From Pseudobutyrivibrio ruminis (GTDB taxonomy: Bacteria > Bacillota > Clostridia > Lachnospirales > Lachnospiraceae), in NCBI RefSeq assembly GCF_015057245.1, contig NZ_SVET01000021.1, positions 1-44,167 of the forward strand: 44,167 nt of DNA. The letters run 5' to 3'. The stretch's first letter is position 1. Every line of letters begins with the position of its first letter. The position numbers and the translations under genes are program-made. This document shows, in pieces, positions 22,919 through 31,479 of the stretch. Under the pieces are notes generated by a model. It did no database searches, was not told the DNA's origin, and saw only the letters and a list, made by a program, of their open reading frames with translations.

Positions 22919-24766
22919 ATGAACATTAACACTGGACTGAATCCTTACAACTCAAATTATGTTAACGGAGCTGACATGACAAAGCTGAGTCAGAGTCAGT
23001 CCCTTACGGGCTCTGTAACTGACAACCTTAAAGAAGGCGAGGTTTTTGAGGGCTCTGTTAACTCGATTGACAATGGCAAGGTTACTATTGGGCTTGCCAA
23101 TGGTCAGACTATGACAGCGCGTTTGGATTCGGGAGTTAGTCTTACTCCTGGTCAGTCTGTGTTTTTTGAAGTAAAAAGCAACGATGGGAATCTTATACAA
23201 ATTCGTCCAGTTTCTCTTACTAGTCTAGATGCTAATCCTACACTTCTTAAAGCTTTGGATATGGCCAATTTGGCAGCTACAGAGCGCACAATCAACATGG
23301 TTAATTCAATGATGCAGAATTCTATGTCTGTCAGCCCTGAGAATTTGACAGCTATGAATCGTGCTATGATTAATAATCCAGGGGTGGATATTCAGACTCT
23401 TGTAACCATGTCTAAATCAAATCTTCCGATTACACCTGAAAACGTCAGCATGTTCCAAAACTATGCTAATGACAAGGCTGTGCTATCAGATAATTTTGAT
23501 GTGATTTCAGATATGCTTCACGAGATAATGACTAGCAGTGAAGTATCTACAGGAGATGTAATTGGCATCAATAATGCTATTAGGGGTATATTTGTTAACA
23601 CTAATGAGGTTATTGCTGCAGAAGCTACTGCTGAGGCAGAAAGTGCTCCTGTTGTTGTTGATAGCACCACAGCTGCTGTCACAGAAAATACTACTAATGT
23701 CACAAATAATCCAGCTGCTGCCACAGAAACTGCCATTGCTTTAGAACCGGGTCAGCAACCTCAGGTAAATGGGCAGGCTATCGCTGAACAGGCAGTGAAT
23801 CCTAATCAGGTTCAGTCTGGCATGGTAGATACAGAGGCTATTATTTCTAATCAGACAGAAAGCACTACTGTTAACCAGACTCAGGTCATGGAAAATGAGC
23901 TTGGTACACAGGTTTTAAATACATTTGCATCTGAAAAACAGATTGATTCATTCAATACTATATTGAACACTCTGCCAGATTTTCCAAAGGATAATCACGA
24001 GATTTTTGCTGAAAATGGCACTCTCAAGGCAGATGCAGATATGAATCAGGTTTTCAGGGAAATTACAGATTATCTTAATAATAATCCTGATATTCCTAAG
24101 CAGACACTCAATGATATTATTGGAACACCTTTATATAAGGGTCTTCTTAAAAATATAATTACTAATAGCTTTGCTATGGAGCCAAAAGAGGTTACCAAGC
24201 CGGGCGAGATTTCAAAGCTATATGAAAGAGTTCTGAAGCAGACGGAGGCCTTAGAGCGTTTTGTAGCAAACTTTAATAATAAGGCTGCTGACACAATCAA
24301 AACTCAAACATCTCAGATTAAGCAGAATGTCAACTTTATGAATTCTGCAAATGAAATGTATAATTTCATCCAGATTCCACTGAAGATGTACAATCAGAAC
24401 ACTGATAGTATGCTTTATGTTCGCCAGAACAAAAAGGCATCTTATGAGCAGGGCGAGGAAATTACTGCATTTCTTCACTTCGATATGGAGTATTTAGGTT
24501 CTACAGATGTTTTCATTAGTTTGAAGGAGTCCAAGGTTGGTTGCAAATGGAATCTTGCTAGCGAGGATTCTATGAAGCTTATTGAGGACAATTTAGATAT
24601 TCTTACTGAGCGGCTTGCCAAGAAAGGTTTCTCAGTTACATCTGAAGTAACCTGTGGTGAGCCAAAGAAATCTTTTGTAGAGGATTTTCTTGGGGCTGCG
24701 CCAATATCTACAGAAAACACATCAGAAGGCATAGTTCATAGATATAGCTTTGATATGAGGGCATAA
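22919..24766 (+). CDS. FliK-like (flagellar hook-length control C-domain) protein
   Basis: 615 residues. An N-terminal segment (about 37-100) looks like a small beta-barrel (GEVFEGSVNSIDNGKVTIG). Asn/Gln/Thr-rich low-complexity sequence occupies about 235-330. The C-terminal ~130 residues match the Flg_hook pattern (IPLKMYNQ, FLHFDMEYLGSTDVFISL, LAKKGFSV). Position after rnhB and before an FlhB-C-like gene makes it the counterpart of Bacillus ylqG. No flagellar gene is nearby, so its role outside the hook is unknown. It is probably cytoplasmic, with no signal peptide or TM. Confidence 0.78.
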   Translation: MNINTGLNPYNSNYVNGADMTKLSQSQSLTGSVTDNLKEGEVFEGSVNSIDNGKVTIGLANGQTMTARLDSGVSLTPGQSVFFEVKSNDGNLIQIRPVSLTSLDANPTLLKALDMANLAATERTINMVNSMMQNSMSVSPENLTAMNRAMINNPGVDIQTLVTMSKSNLPITPENVSMFQNYANDKAVLSDNFDVISDMLHEIMTSSEVSTGDVIGINNAIRGIFVNTNEVIAAEATAEAESAPVVVDSTTAAVTENTTNVTNNPAAATETAIALEPGQQPQVNGQAIAEQAVNPNQVQSGMVDTEAIISNQTESTTVNQTQVMENELGTQVLNTFASEKQIDSFNTILNTLPDFPKDNHEIFAENGTLKADADMNQVFREITDYLNNNPDIPKQTLNDIIGTPLYKGLLKNIITNSFAMEPKEVTKPGEISKLYERVLKQTEALERFVANFNNKAADTIKTQTSQIKQNVNFMNSANEMYNFIQIPLKMYNQNTDSMLYVRQNKKASYEQGEEITAFLHFDMEYLGSTDVFISLKESKVGCKWNLASEDSMKLIEDNLDILTERLAKKGFSVTSEVTCGEPKKSFVEDFLGAAPISTENTSEGIVHRYSFDMRA

Positions 24767-24768
24767 TT

Positions 24769-25056
24769 ATGGCAGAAGAAAAGACATTTGATAAAAACAA
24801 AACTGCTGTTGCCCTTTCTTACGAGGCTGGAGATACAGCACCAAAGATTTTGGCTTCAGGAAAGGGCTATGTGGCTGAGCAAATCATCGAAGAGGCAAAG
24901 AAGGCAGATGTGCCTTTTTACCAGGATAATGAATTGGCTCAGACCCTTAGTAAATTAAATATTGGTGATGCAATCCCACCAGAGTTATACGAGGTTGTTG
25001 CTGAGATTTTGGTCTTTGTAAATGATATGGAAAAGATTAAATCAAAGCTAGGTTAG
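24769..25056 (+). CDS. FlhB C-terminal-domain-like protein (YlqH family)
   Basis: A 95-residue stand-alone homologue of the cytoplasmic domain of FlhB/EscU. The pattern TAVALSYEAGDTAPKILASGKG, then A-E-Q-I-I-E-E-A, ELAQTL and IPPELYEVVAEILVFV, follows the family. The autocleavage NPTH motif is replaced by NKT at residues 10-12, so self-cleavage is not expected. It starts 2 nt after the FliK-like gene. FlhB and FliK interact in flagella, so the pair may interact here in a non-flagellar role. Confidence 0.85.
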   Translation: MAEEKTFDKNKTAVALSYEAGDTAPKILASGKGYVAEQIIEEAKKADVPFYQDNELAQTLSKLNIGDAIPPELYEVVAEILVFVNDMEKIKSKLG

Positions 25057-25069
25057 AATTGAGGTTTTA

Positions 25070-25429
25070 TTGAATTACAGAACGCAAGGAAATGATTTTG
25101 AAAAGCTGGCAGCTGACTATCTGAAGCGTCAAGGTATGTCTATTCTCAAAATGAATTTTTACTGTAAAATGGGAGAGGTAGACATTATTGCAAAGGATGG
25201 CAGCTACTTAGTTTTTGTAGAAGTAAAATATAGAAAATCTGCTGCAAAAGGGACCGGCTTTGAGGCGGTTAACTTTAATAAAATGCGTAAAATTTCTAGA
25301 GTCGCAGATTTTTATATGTACAGTCGTCACATGGATGGCGGTACAAGTGTTAGGTTTGATGTTATTGCAATTGAGGAAGGACATTTAAAGCATATTAAAA
25401 ATGCTTTTGAGTATATACCAGTATGTTAA
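25070..25429 (+). CDS. yraN: YraN/UPF0102 nuclease-like protein
   Basis: A 119-residue restriction-endonuclease-fold protein. The PD-(D/E)xK-like core is visible as GEVDIIAKD (Glu36, Asp38) and FVEVKYR (Glu51, Lys53). The start is a TTG with TGAGG upstream. Its exact substrate is not established in the family. Its position between rnhB-linked genes and a radical SAM gene is common in Clostridia. The last 7 nt overlap the next gene's start. Confidence 0.88.
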   Translation: MNYRTQGNDFEKLAADYLKRQGMSILKMNFYCKMGEVDIIAKDGSYLVFVEVKYRKSAAKGTGFEAVNFNKMRKISRVADFYMYSRHMDGGTSVRFDVIAIEEGHLKHIKNAFEYIPVC

Positions 25430-26742
25430 ATTCAAGTCATAAAATCGCTCAGGTAAGTGAAGGCAGCCCTGCTGATAGAGCTGGACTTATTCCTGGGGAT
25501 ATAATCACAAAAATTAATAATGTAGAGCTTGTTGATATTTTTGATTATCATTACTATTCGGATGATGCAGATATCACGGTTGAGCTTCTCCATGAGGATG
25601 GTACTACCTCTTCAGTTTTTGTAGAAAAGGAAGAGGGGGAAGACCTTGGTGTAATTTTCTGTAATGGTCTTATGGATGATTACAAATCATGCTCAAATAA
25701 ATGCGCATTTTGCTTCATCGATCAAATGCCACCAGGCATGCGAGAGACTCTTTATTTCAAGGATGACGATACACGTCTTTCATTTTTACAGGGTAACTAT
25801 GTTACTTTGACAAATATGAAGATGGCTGATTTGGATCGTATCATTGCTTATAAGCTTGGCCCAATCAATATATCTGTTCACGCAACTAATCCTGAGCTTA
25901 GAGTGAAGCTTTTGCACAACCGATTTGCAGGAGATATTCTTGATAAGATTCGTAAGCTTTATGAAGCAGAGATTCCTATGAATGCCCAGGTTGTTTCCTG
26001 CCCAGGGCTTAATGATGGACCGGAATTAGATCGTACAATTTCTGATTTGATGGAGTTTGCACCTGTCATGAGCTCTATGTCAGTAGTGCCTGTTGGTGTC
26101 ACAAAGTTCAGAGATGGGCTTTTCCCACTTCGCACCTACACACCTGAGGAAGCAGGAAAGGTAATCGACCAAATAGAGCATTGGCAGCAGATAGCAATGG
26201 AACGCCTTGGCAATCATTTTGTTCAAGCATCTGATGAGTGGTATATTCTTGCAGGAAGACCACTTCCTGAGGCTGATAGATACGATGGTTTTATCCAGCT
26301 TGAAAATGGTGTTGGAATGCTAAGACTCCTTCACGAAGAAGTTTTGGATGCCCTTGAGGACATTAAAAAGCCATTATTTATGAAAAAGCGTCATGTGACT
26401 ATCGCAACTGGAAAGCTTGCAGCTCCATTTATGCGCCAGCTTGCAGATTTGATTACAGAAAAGTTCAATCGAGTTACGGTTGATGTTGTTGCAATCACAA
26501 ACGAATTTTTCGGAGAAGAGATTACTGTTTCTGGATTAATTACAGGACAGGATTTGATAAAACAGCTTTCAAACAGAGAGCTTGGAGATAGTTTATTATT
26601 GTCATGTACGATGCTTAGAAGTGGTGAGGAAGTATTCCTTGACGACATCACTTTATCTGAGCTTGAGTCGGCTTTACAAGTCAAAACTCGTATAGTACAA
26701 TCAGACGGGCGTGATTTAGTTTACGCCATAATTGGACATTAG
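25423..26742 (+). CDS. PDZ/radical-SAM DUF512 family protein
   Basis: 439 residues. An N-terminal PDZ-like domain (about 5-75, SPADRAGLIPGDIITKIN) is followed by a cysteine motif C90-x3-C94-x2-C97 within KSCSNKCAFCFIDQMP, typical of the DUF512 radical SAM-like family. The YFKDDDTRLSFLQGNYVTLTN segment is also diagnostic. The function is unknown; the gene is regularly linked to der in Clostridia, and a role in Fe-S chemistry on RNA or protein is only a guess. It overlaps yraN by 7 nt and precedes der. Confidence 0.9.
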   Translation: MLNSSHKIAQVSEGSPADRAGLIPGDIITKINNVELVDIFDYHYYSDDADITVELLHEDGTTSSVFVEKEEGEDLGVIFCNGLMDDYKSCSNKCAFCFIDQMPPGMRETLYFKDDDTRLSFLQGNYVTLTNMKMADLDRIIAYKLGPINISVHATNPELRVKLLHNRFAGDILDKIRKLYEAEIPMNAQVVSCPGLNDGPELDRTISDLMEFAPVMSSMSVVPVGVTKFRDGLFPLRTYTPEEAGKVIDQIEHWQQIAMERLGNHFVQASDEWYILAGRPLPEADRYDGFIQLENGVGMLRLLHEEVLDALEDIKKPLFMKKRHVTIATGKLAAPFMRQLADLITEKFNRVTVDVVAITNEFFGEEITVSGLITGQDLIKQLSNRELGDSLLLSCTMLRSGEEVFLDDITLSELESALQVKTRIVQSDGRDLVYAIIGH

Positions 26743-26755
26743 AAAGAGGTATAAT

Positions 26756-28081
26756 ATGGCAAGACCAGTAGTGGCCATCGTAGGTCGCCCTAACGTTGGT
26801 AAATCCACATTATTTAATGCGCTCGCAGGAGAGCGAATTTCAATAGTAAAAGACACCCCTGGTGTTACAAGAGATAGAATATATGCAGATATTTCATGGT
26901 TAAATTACGATTTCACTATGATTGATACAGGCGGTATTGAGCCAGATTCAAAGGATATTATCTTATCACAGATGCGCGAACAGGCTCAGATAGCTATCGA
27001 TACTGCAGATGTTATCGTGTTCCTTGTTGATGTTAAGCAGGGGCTTCAGGATAGCGATTCAAAGGTTGCAGATATGCTTAGACGTAGCCACAAGCCAGTT
27101 GTTCTTGTTGTTAACAAGGTAGACAGCTTTGAGCGTGATATGGCTGATGTTTACGAGTTCTACAATCTTGGTATTGGTGATCCAATTGCTATTTCAGCAT
27201 CTTCTCGTCTCGGTTTTGGTGATATGCTTGATGTTGTTTGTAGCTATTTTCCAGAGCCTACAGAAAACGAAGAGGAAGATGAAACTCCACGTATTGCAGT
27301 TATCGGAAAGCCAAATGTTGGTAAATCATCCCTTATTAATAAACTTTGCGGTGAAGATCGCGTTATCGTTTCAGATATTGCAGGCACCACTCGTGATGCT
27401 GTCGATACAAAGGTTCGCTACAATCACAAGGATTACATCTTTATTGATACAGCAGGACTTCGTCGTAAGAGTAAAATTAAAGAGGATCTTGAGCGTTACT
27501 CAATAGTACGTGCTGTTGCCTCTGTTGAAAAGGCAGATGTTGTTATCATTATGATTGATGCTACAGAAGGTGTTACTGAGCAGGATGCCAAAATCGCTGG
27601 TATCGCTCATGAGCGTGGAAAGGGTATCATCATCTGCGTCAACAAATGGGATGCTATCGAAAAGAACGATAAAACTATGAAAGAGCACGAGACAAAGATT
27701 CGTCAGATTCTTTCATTTATGCCTTATGCATCAATTCTCTTTATTTCTGTTAAGAGCGGACAGCGTCTTGGCAAAATCTATGAGACAATCGATGCAGTTA
27801 TTGAAAACAACTCAATGCGTATAGCTACAGGTGTTCTTAACGAAATCGTATCTGAGGCAGTTGCACTTCAGCAGCCACCTACAGATAAGGGTAAGAGACT
27901 TAAGATATACTACACAACTCAGGTTGCTGTTAAGCCACCTACATTCGTTATCTTTGTAAACGAGAAATACCTGATGCATTTCTCTTACGTTAGATATTTG
28001 GAAAACAGAATCAGAGATGCCTTTGGTTTTGAAGGTACATCTTTAAAATTTATCATTAGAGAGAGAAAGGAAAACGAATAA
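26756..28081 (+). CDS. der: Ribosome-associated GTPase Der (EngA)
   Basis: A double GTPase for 50S assembly. Two G domains in tandem: the first has GRPNVGKST (8-16), DTGG and NKVD; the second has GKPNVGKSS (about 182-190), DTAG and NKWD. A C-terminal KH-like domain follows from about 350 and ends FIIRERKENE. It is 441 residues long. I chose ATG 26756, with GAAAGAGG upstream; the longer in-frame reading from 26732 overlaps the DUF512 gene without support. Its stop overlaps the plsY start by 1 nt. Confidence 0.96.
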   Translation: MARPVVAIVGRPNVGKSTLFNALAGERISIVKDTPGVTRDRIYADISWLNYDFTMIDTGGIEPDSKDIILSQMREQAQIAIDTADVIVFLVDVKQGLQDSDSKVADMLRRSHKPVVLVVNKVDSFERDMADVYEFYNLGIGDPIAISASSRLGFGDMLDVVCSYFPEPTENEEEDETPRIAVIGKPNVGKSSLINKLCGEDRVIVSDIAGTTRDAVDTKVRYNHKDYIFIDTAGLRRKSKIKEDLERYSIVRAVASVEKADVVIIMIDATEGVTEQDAKIAGIAHERGKGIIICVNKWDAIEKNDKTMKEHETKIRQILSFMPYASILFISVKSGQRLGKIYETIDAVIENNSMRIATGVLNEIVSEAVALQQPPTDKGKRLKIYYTTQVAVKPPTFVIFVNEKYLMHFSYVRYLENRIRDAFGFEGTSLKFIIRERKENE

Positions 28082-28740
28082 TGGTTGTTTTGGGGAGAAT
28101 TTTAGCTTTACTTATTGGTTATTGTTTTGGAATGATTTTGATGGGATACCTCATCGGTAAATCTAAGAATATCGACTTGACAAAGGTTGGTAGTGGTAAC
28201 GTTGGTTCCACTAACACCATGAGAACTCTTGGAGTTCCTGCGGGTCTTGCTACACTTGCTTGGGACTGCCTTAAGTGCGTAGTAGCGGTATTTTTTGTTT
28301 GGCTGATTTTTGGACGTTTTGCAGAAAACGTAAACATTTACATGGTATATGCAGGCCTTGGCTGTGTCCTTGGTCATGATTTCCCATGTTACATGCATTT
28401 TAAAGGTGGAAAGGGTGTTGCATCCACACTTGGATTCATCATCGCACTTTTCCCAATGGGACTTCCAATTCCAGCATGTGTTTTTATAGCGATTGTTGCA
28501 CTTACTCGCTATGTATCACTTGGTTCTATCATTGGTGAGCTTTCATTTGCAATCGAAATGCTTATCGGTGCCAAGATGGGACTTTTAGATGGCAAATTTG
28601 AAGGGGCACAGCTTAAGGAAGTACTTGTTATTTGCTGCATAGTATCTGCGCTTTCAATTGCACTTCACCATGCAAATATTGGACGTCTAATCAATGGAAA
28701 AGAAAACAAATTCTCATTCCATCCAGAAACGAGGGCATAA
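28081..28740 (+). CDS. plsY: Glycerol-3-phosphate acyltransferase PlsY
   Basis: An integral membrane enzyme that acylates glycerol-3-phosphate from acyl-phosphate made by PlsX. The 219 residues contain the three family motifs: GSGNVGSTNTMRTLG (about 38-52), the HDFPCYMHFKGGKGVAST block (about 99-116), and a third near the C-terminus (HHANIGRLINGKE). Several hydrophobic helices are visible. It overlaps der and gpsA by one base each (TAATG), so it is translationally coupled to gpsA, which makes its substrate. Confidence 0.95.
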   Translation: MVVLGRILALLIGYCFGMILMGYLIGKSKNIDLTKVGSGNVGSTNTMRTLGVPAGLATLAWDCLKCVVAVFFVWLIFGRFAENVNIYMVYAGLGCVLGHDFPCYMHFKGGKGVASTLGFIIALFPMGLPIPACVFIAIVALTRYVSLGSIIGELSFAIEMLIGAKMGLLDGKFEGAQLKEVLVICCIVSALSIALHHANIGRLINGKENKFSFHPETRA

Positions 28741-29762
28741 TGGCAAGAATTAGTGTTTTAGGTGCAGGAAGCTGGGGTATAGCCCTTGCTGTAATGCTTG
28801 ACAAAAATGGTCATGAAGTAGAGGTTTGGTCACATCGTCAGTCACAGGTTGACCAGATGAACGATACTCATACTAGTGACAAAATAAAGGGAGTTAAGCT
28901 TCCAGAGTCTATGAAGTTTACTGCAGATATTGAGTCTGCTGCAAAGTTCGCTGATGTTATTTTGATGGCAGTTCCATCAAAAGCAACAAGAGAGACCGCT
29001 GAAAAGATTAAATCCTATGTTAATCCAAATCAGATTTTCATTACTGTTACAAAGGGTATTGAGGAAGATACTCTTTTTACACAGACAGAAATTCTGGAGG
29101 ATGTGCTAGGTAAGGATAAACGTATATGCGTATTATCTGGTCCAAGCCATGCTGAGGAGGTTGTTGTATTCAAGCCTACACTTGTAGTTGCTGGTTCAAC
29201 AGACCGTCAGACAGCACTTTTTGTTCAGAATCTTTTCATGAACAAATACTTCAGAGTTTATTCATCACCAGATGTTAAGGGCATCGAGGTTGGTGCTGCG
29301 TTGAAAAACGTTATTGCACTTGCTGCTGGTATGTCAGATGGCCTTGGCTTTGGCGACAATGCAAAGGCTGCTCTTATTACTCGTGGCATCAAGGAAATCT
29401 CTGCCCTTGCAGTTGCAATGGGTGGCCAGGCTGAGACATTGTCAGGTCTTACAGGTGTCGGTGATTTGATTGTTACATGCTCATCTATTCATTCTAGAAA
29501 CAGAATGGCTGGTTATTATATTGGTCAGGGTATGAGCAAGGATGAGGCTATGGAAAAGGTTGCCATGGTTGTAGAAGGTGTATATTCTGCTAAGGCAGCA
29601 AAGAAGCTTGCTGAGAAATACAATATCGAAATGCCAATCGTAGATATCGTAAATGCGGTTCTATTTGATGGACTTGCTGCAAAGGATGCAGTATATGAGC
29701 TGATGACTCGTTCAAAGAAGGATGAAACATCAGATTTAGAGTGGGAGTGTTATGATGTTTAA
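28740..29762 (+). CDS. gpsA: Glycerol-3-phosphate dehydrogenase [NAD(P)+]
   Basis: Reduces dihydroxyacetone phosphate to sn-glycerol-3-phosphate for phospholipid synthesis. The Rossmann motif GAGSWGIALA lies at about 8-17. The catalytic lysine is in VGAALKNVIALAAG (about 190), followed by GDNAKAALITRG. The 340 residues match the family. The start ATG overlaps the plsY stop. An in-frame upstream extension into plsY is rejected. The gene ends 11 nt inside the next reading frame. Confidence 0.96.
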   Translation: MARISVLGAGSWGIALAVMLDKNGHEVEVWSHRQSQVDQMNDTHTSDKIKGVKLPESMKFTADIESAAKFADVILMAVPSKATRETAEKIKSYVNPNQIFITVTKGIEEDTLFTQTEILEDVLGKDKRICVLSGPSHAEEVVVFKPTLVVAGSTDRQTALFVQNLFMNKYFRVYSSPDVKGIEVGAALKNVIALAAGMSDGLGFGDNAKAALITRGIKEISALAVAMGGQAETLSGLTGVGDLIVTCSSIHSRNRMAGYYIGQGMSKDEAMEKVAMVVEGVYSAKAAKKLAEKYNIEMPIVDIVNAVLFDGLAAKDAVYELMTRSKKDETSDLEWECYDV

Positions 29763-31479
29763 AAGATGTAAGGAATGGTTACACTTCTTCGGTGTAACCT
29801 TTTTTATTTTAGGAATAATTGTATTGTGTTCGGCTGGAATCATGGTTTTTAGGCACATTAGCGCTACGTCAGGAAAAAACGATTCTAAAGCTGACGGTTT
29901 TACAATTGATTATTATGAAGTAAATCTGGATGTAAATACAAAGAATCAGATTCATGTTACAGAAAACATCGGTGTTAATTTCTATGAAACTGGACATCAT
30001 GGGATTTTTCGTTTTGTTCCAGAATGGCTTAAATATACTTCAAAGGATGGTAAAACTAAATCTAGACGAGGAGTTATAACAAATCTACGTTGCGAAAATG
30101 AAGACTATGAAGTAGATACCATTAAAGGCAAGCAAAGAGTCAAAATTGGAAGCGCCTATGAAACCTTAGATACAGGAATCCATGAGTATGTGATTTCATA
30201 TGACTATGATATGGGTGGCGATATTTATAAGGGCTTCGACGAACTGATTTTTCATGCTTTTGGTGATTACTGGGGTACCGAAATAAATGGAGCCAAGGTC
30301 ACTATAAATTTGCCAAAGAAGATTGACGATACAAGCGCTGTTAAATTCTTTGCAGATAAAAAGCGTAAAAAAGATATTACTTCTTACGTGGATTATACAG
30401 TCGATGGCAATACTATTACAGCCCAGGTGTCAAAGAATTATAACCTTAATGGCGCACTCACTGTGGATGTGGAGTTGCCTGATGGTTATTTTGAAGATGC
30501 TCAGGTTAATTACAAGACAAAGGCATTTATCCTAAGCGCATTGTGTATGCTTAGTCTTTTAGTTAGCTTTTTCTTTTGGAATAAAAACAAAGATAGTGAT
30601 TTGTTTGACAAAGGTGATGTATCAGGAATTAATGTTGGTGGGCTTGAAGCCGTTGAAATGGGGTATATTTATGGTGGAAGTGGCCAACTGTTACTTATCA
30701 CAGTAATCATTCAGCTTGCAACCAAAGGGTATATCCGAATCAAGAATCCAAGCAGCAAAAAGAAGCTGACATTACAAAAAGTAAACAAGAGCGATGTCGC
30801 ATTGTCCGATGCAGAAAGACTTGTATATGACGGGCTTTTTAAAAATGGTAACAATGTAATTCCGGCTGAGGATACTCGTATCCGTAAGCTCAATAGTAAG
30901 CTTAATAAAATGTTAGAGGAGAAATTCGATTCTAAGATTTACAATATTGCATCCTATGTTGAGTTTATGATTTCAAGCTTTTTGTTTTTGATTTCTTCAA
31001 TAGGGATATGCGTTGCCTATATTTGGTCTGAGGATATGGATCCAACCCTTAGATGGTTCTTTTTACCTGCTTTTTTATCAGTGATAGCTACTGGTATTTT
31101 TGCAGTCAAAACTCCTAAAAAATCTGCATATGGTGAAGAGCTTATAGCTAGGATAGAGGCGTACAAGAATTATCTATCTACTATCAAGAAGCAGGATCTA
31201 GAGGCTAAGATAAAAGACGACCATGATTACTTTGATGAGGTCCTTCCTTATGCCTTTATATTTGGTATATCCAAAAAGCTCGTGCAGAAATATGATTACA
31301 ATGCAAATGCAACAAATAGATATATTAAATATACAGATAATATAACAAGCTCTGTATATTACACAGATACATCTACAAGTAGCTCGAGCTCTAGCTCTAG
31401 TTCTAGCTCAGGATGTGGCGGCGGATGCTCATCTTGTGGAGGTGGATGTTCTTCTTGCGGCGGAGGCGGCTCATGGTAA
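29752..31479 (+). CDS. DUF2207 membrane protein with serine run and Cys/Gly-rich C-terminal tail
   Basis: 575 residues. TM1 lies at about 11-34. An extracytoplasmic DUF2207 domain follows (about 50-250; VTENIGVNFYETGHHGIFR). TM2 lies at about 257-277. A cytoplasmic winged-helix-like part follows (about 300-395), with TM3 and TM4 at about 401-425 and 433-453. The C-terminus should then be cytoplasmic. It ends with 11 consecutive Ser (543-553) and a tail with Cys555, 559, 562, 566 and 569, pattern C-G3-C-S2-C-G3-C-S2-C-G4-S-W. The Ser codons mix AGY and TCN, so the run is selected as protein rather than copied by slippage. The gene overlaps gpsA by 11 nt, and the radical SAM start lies inside its last codons. 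Function unknown; the tail may be a metal-binding or modified region. Confidence 0.9.
   Translation: MMFKRCKEWLHFFGVTFFILGIIVLCSAGIMVFRHISATSGKNDSKADGFTIDYYEVNLDVNTKNQIHVTENIGVNFYETGHHGIFRFVPEWLKYTSKDGKTKSRRGVITNLRCENEDYEVDTIKGKQRVKIGSAYETLDTGIHEYVISYDYDMGGDIYKGFDELIFHAFGDYWGTEINGAKVTINLPKKIDDTSAVKFFADKKRKKDITSYVDYTVDGNTITAQVSKNYNLNGALTVDVELPDGYFEDAQVNYKTKAFILSALCMLSLLVSFFFWNKNKDSDLFDKGDVSGINVGGLEAVEMGYIYGGSGQLLLITVIIQLATKGYIRIKNPSSKKKLTLQKVNKSDVALSDAERLVYDGLFKNGNNVIPAEDTRIRKLNSKLNKMLEEKFDSKIYNIASYVEFMISSFLFLISSIGICVAYIWSEDMDPTLRWFFLPAFLSVIATGIFAVKTPKKSAYGEELIARIEAYKNYLSTIKKQDLEAKIKDDHDYFDEVLPYAFIFGISKKLVQKYDYNANATNRYIKYTDNITSSVYYTDTSTSSSSSSSSSSSGCGGGCSSCGGGCSSCGGGGSW

Noticed and set aside
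22919..25056. A flagellar operon
   Set aside because: Only FliK-like and FlhB-C-like proteins are present; no structural or export flagellar gene is nearby, and the context matches the rnhB-ylqG-ylqH order.
31413..31472. Upstream in-frame extension of the radical SAM protein
   Set aside because: The extra residues are the Cys/Gly-tail codons read in another frame (Arg/Trp-rich); the start at 31473 begins just before the conserved N-terminus.
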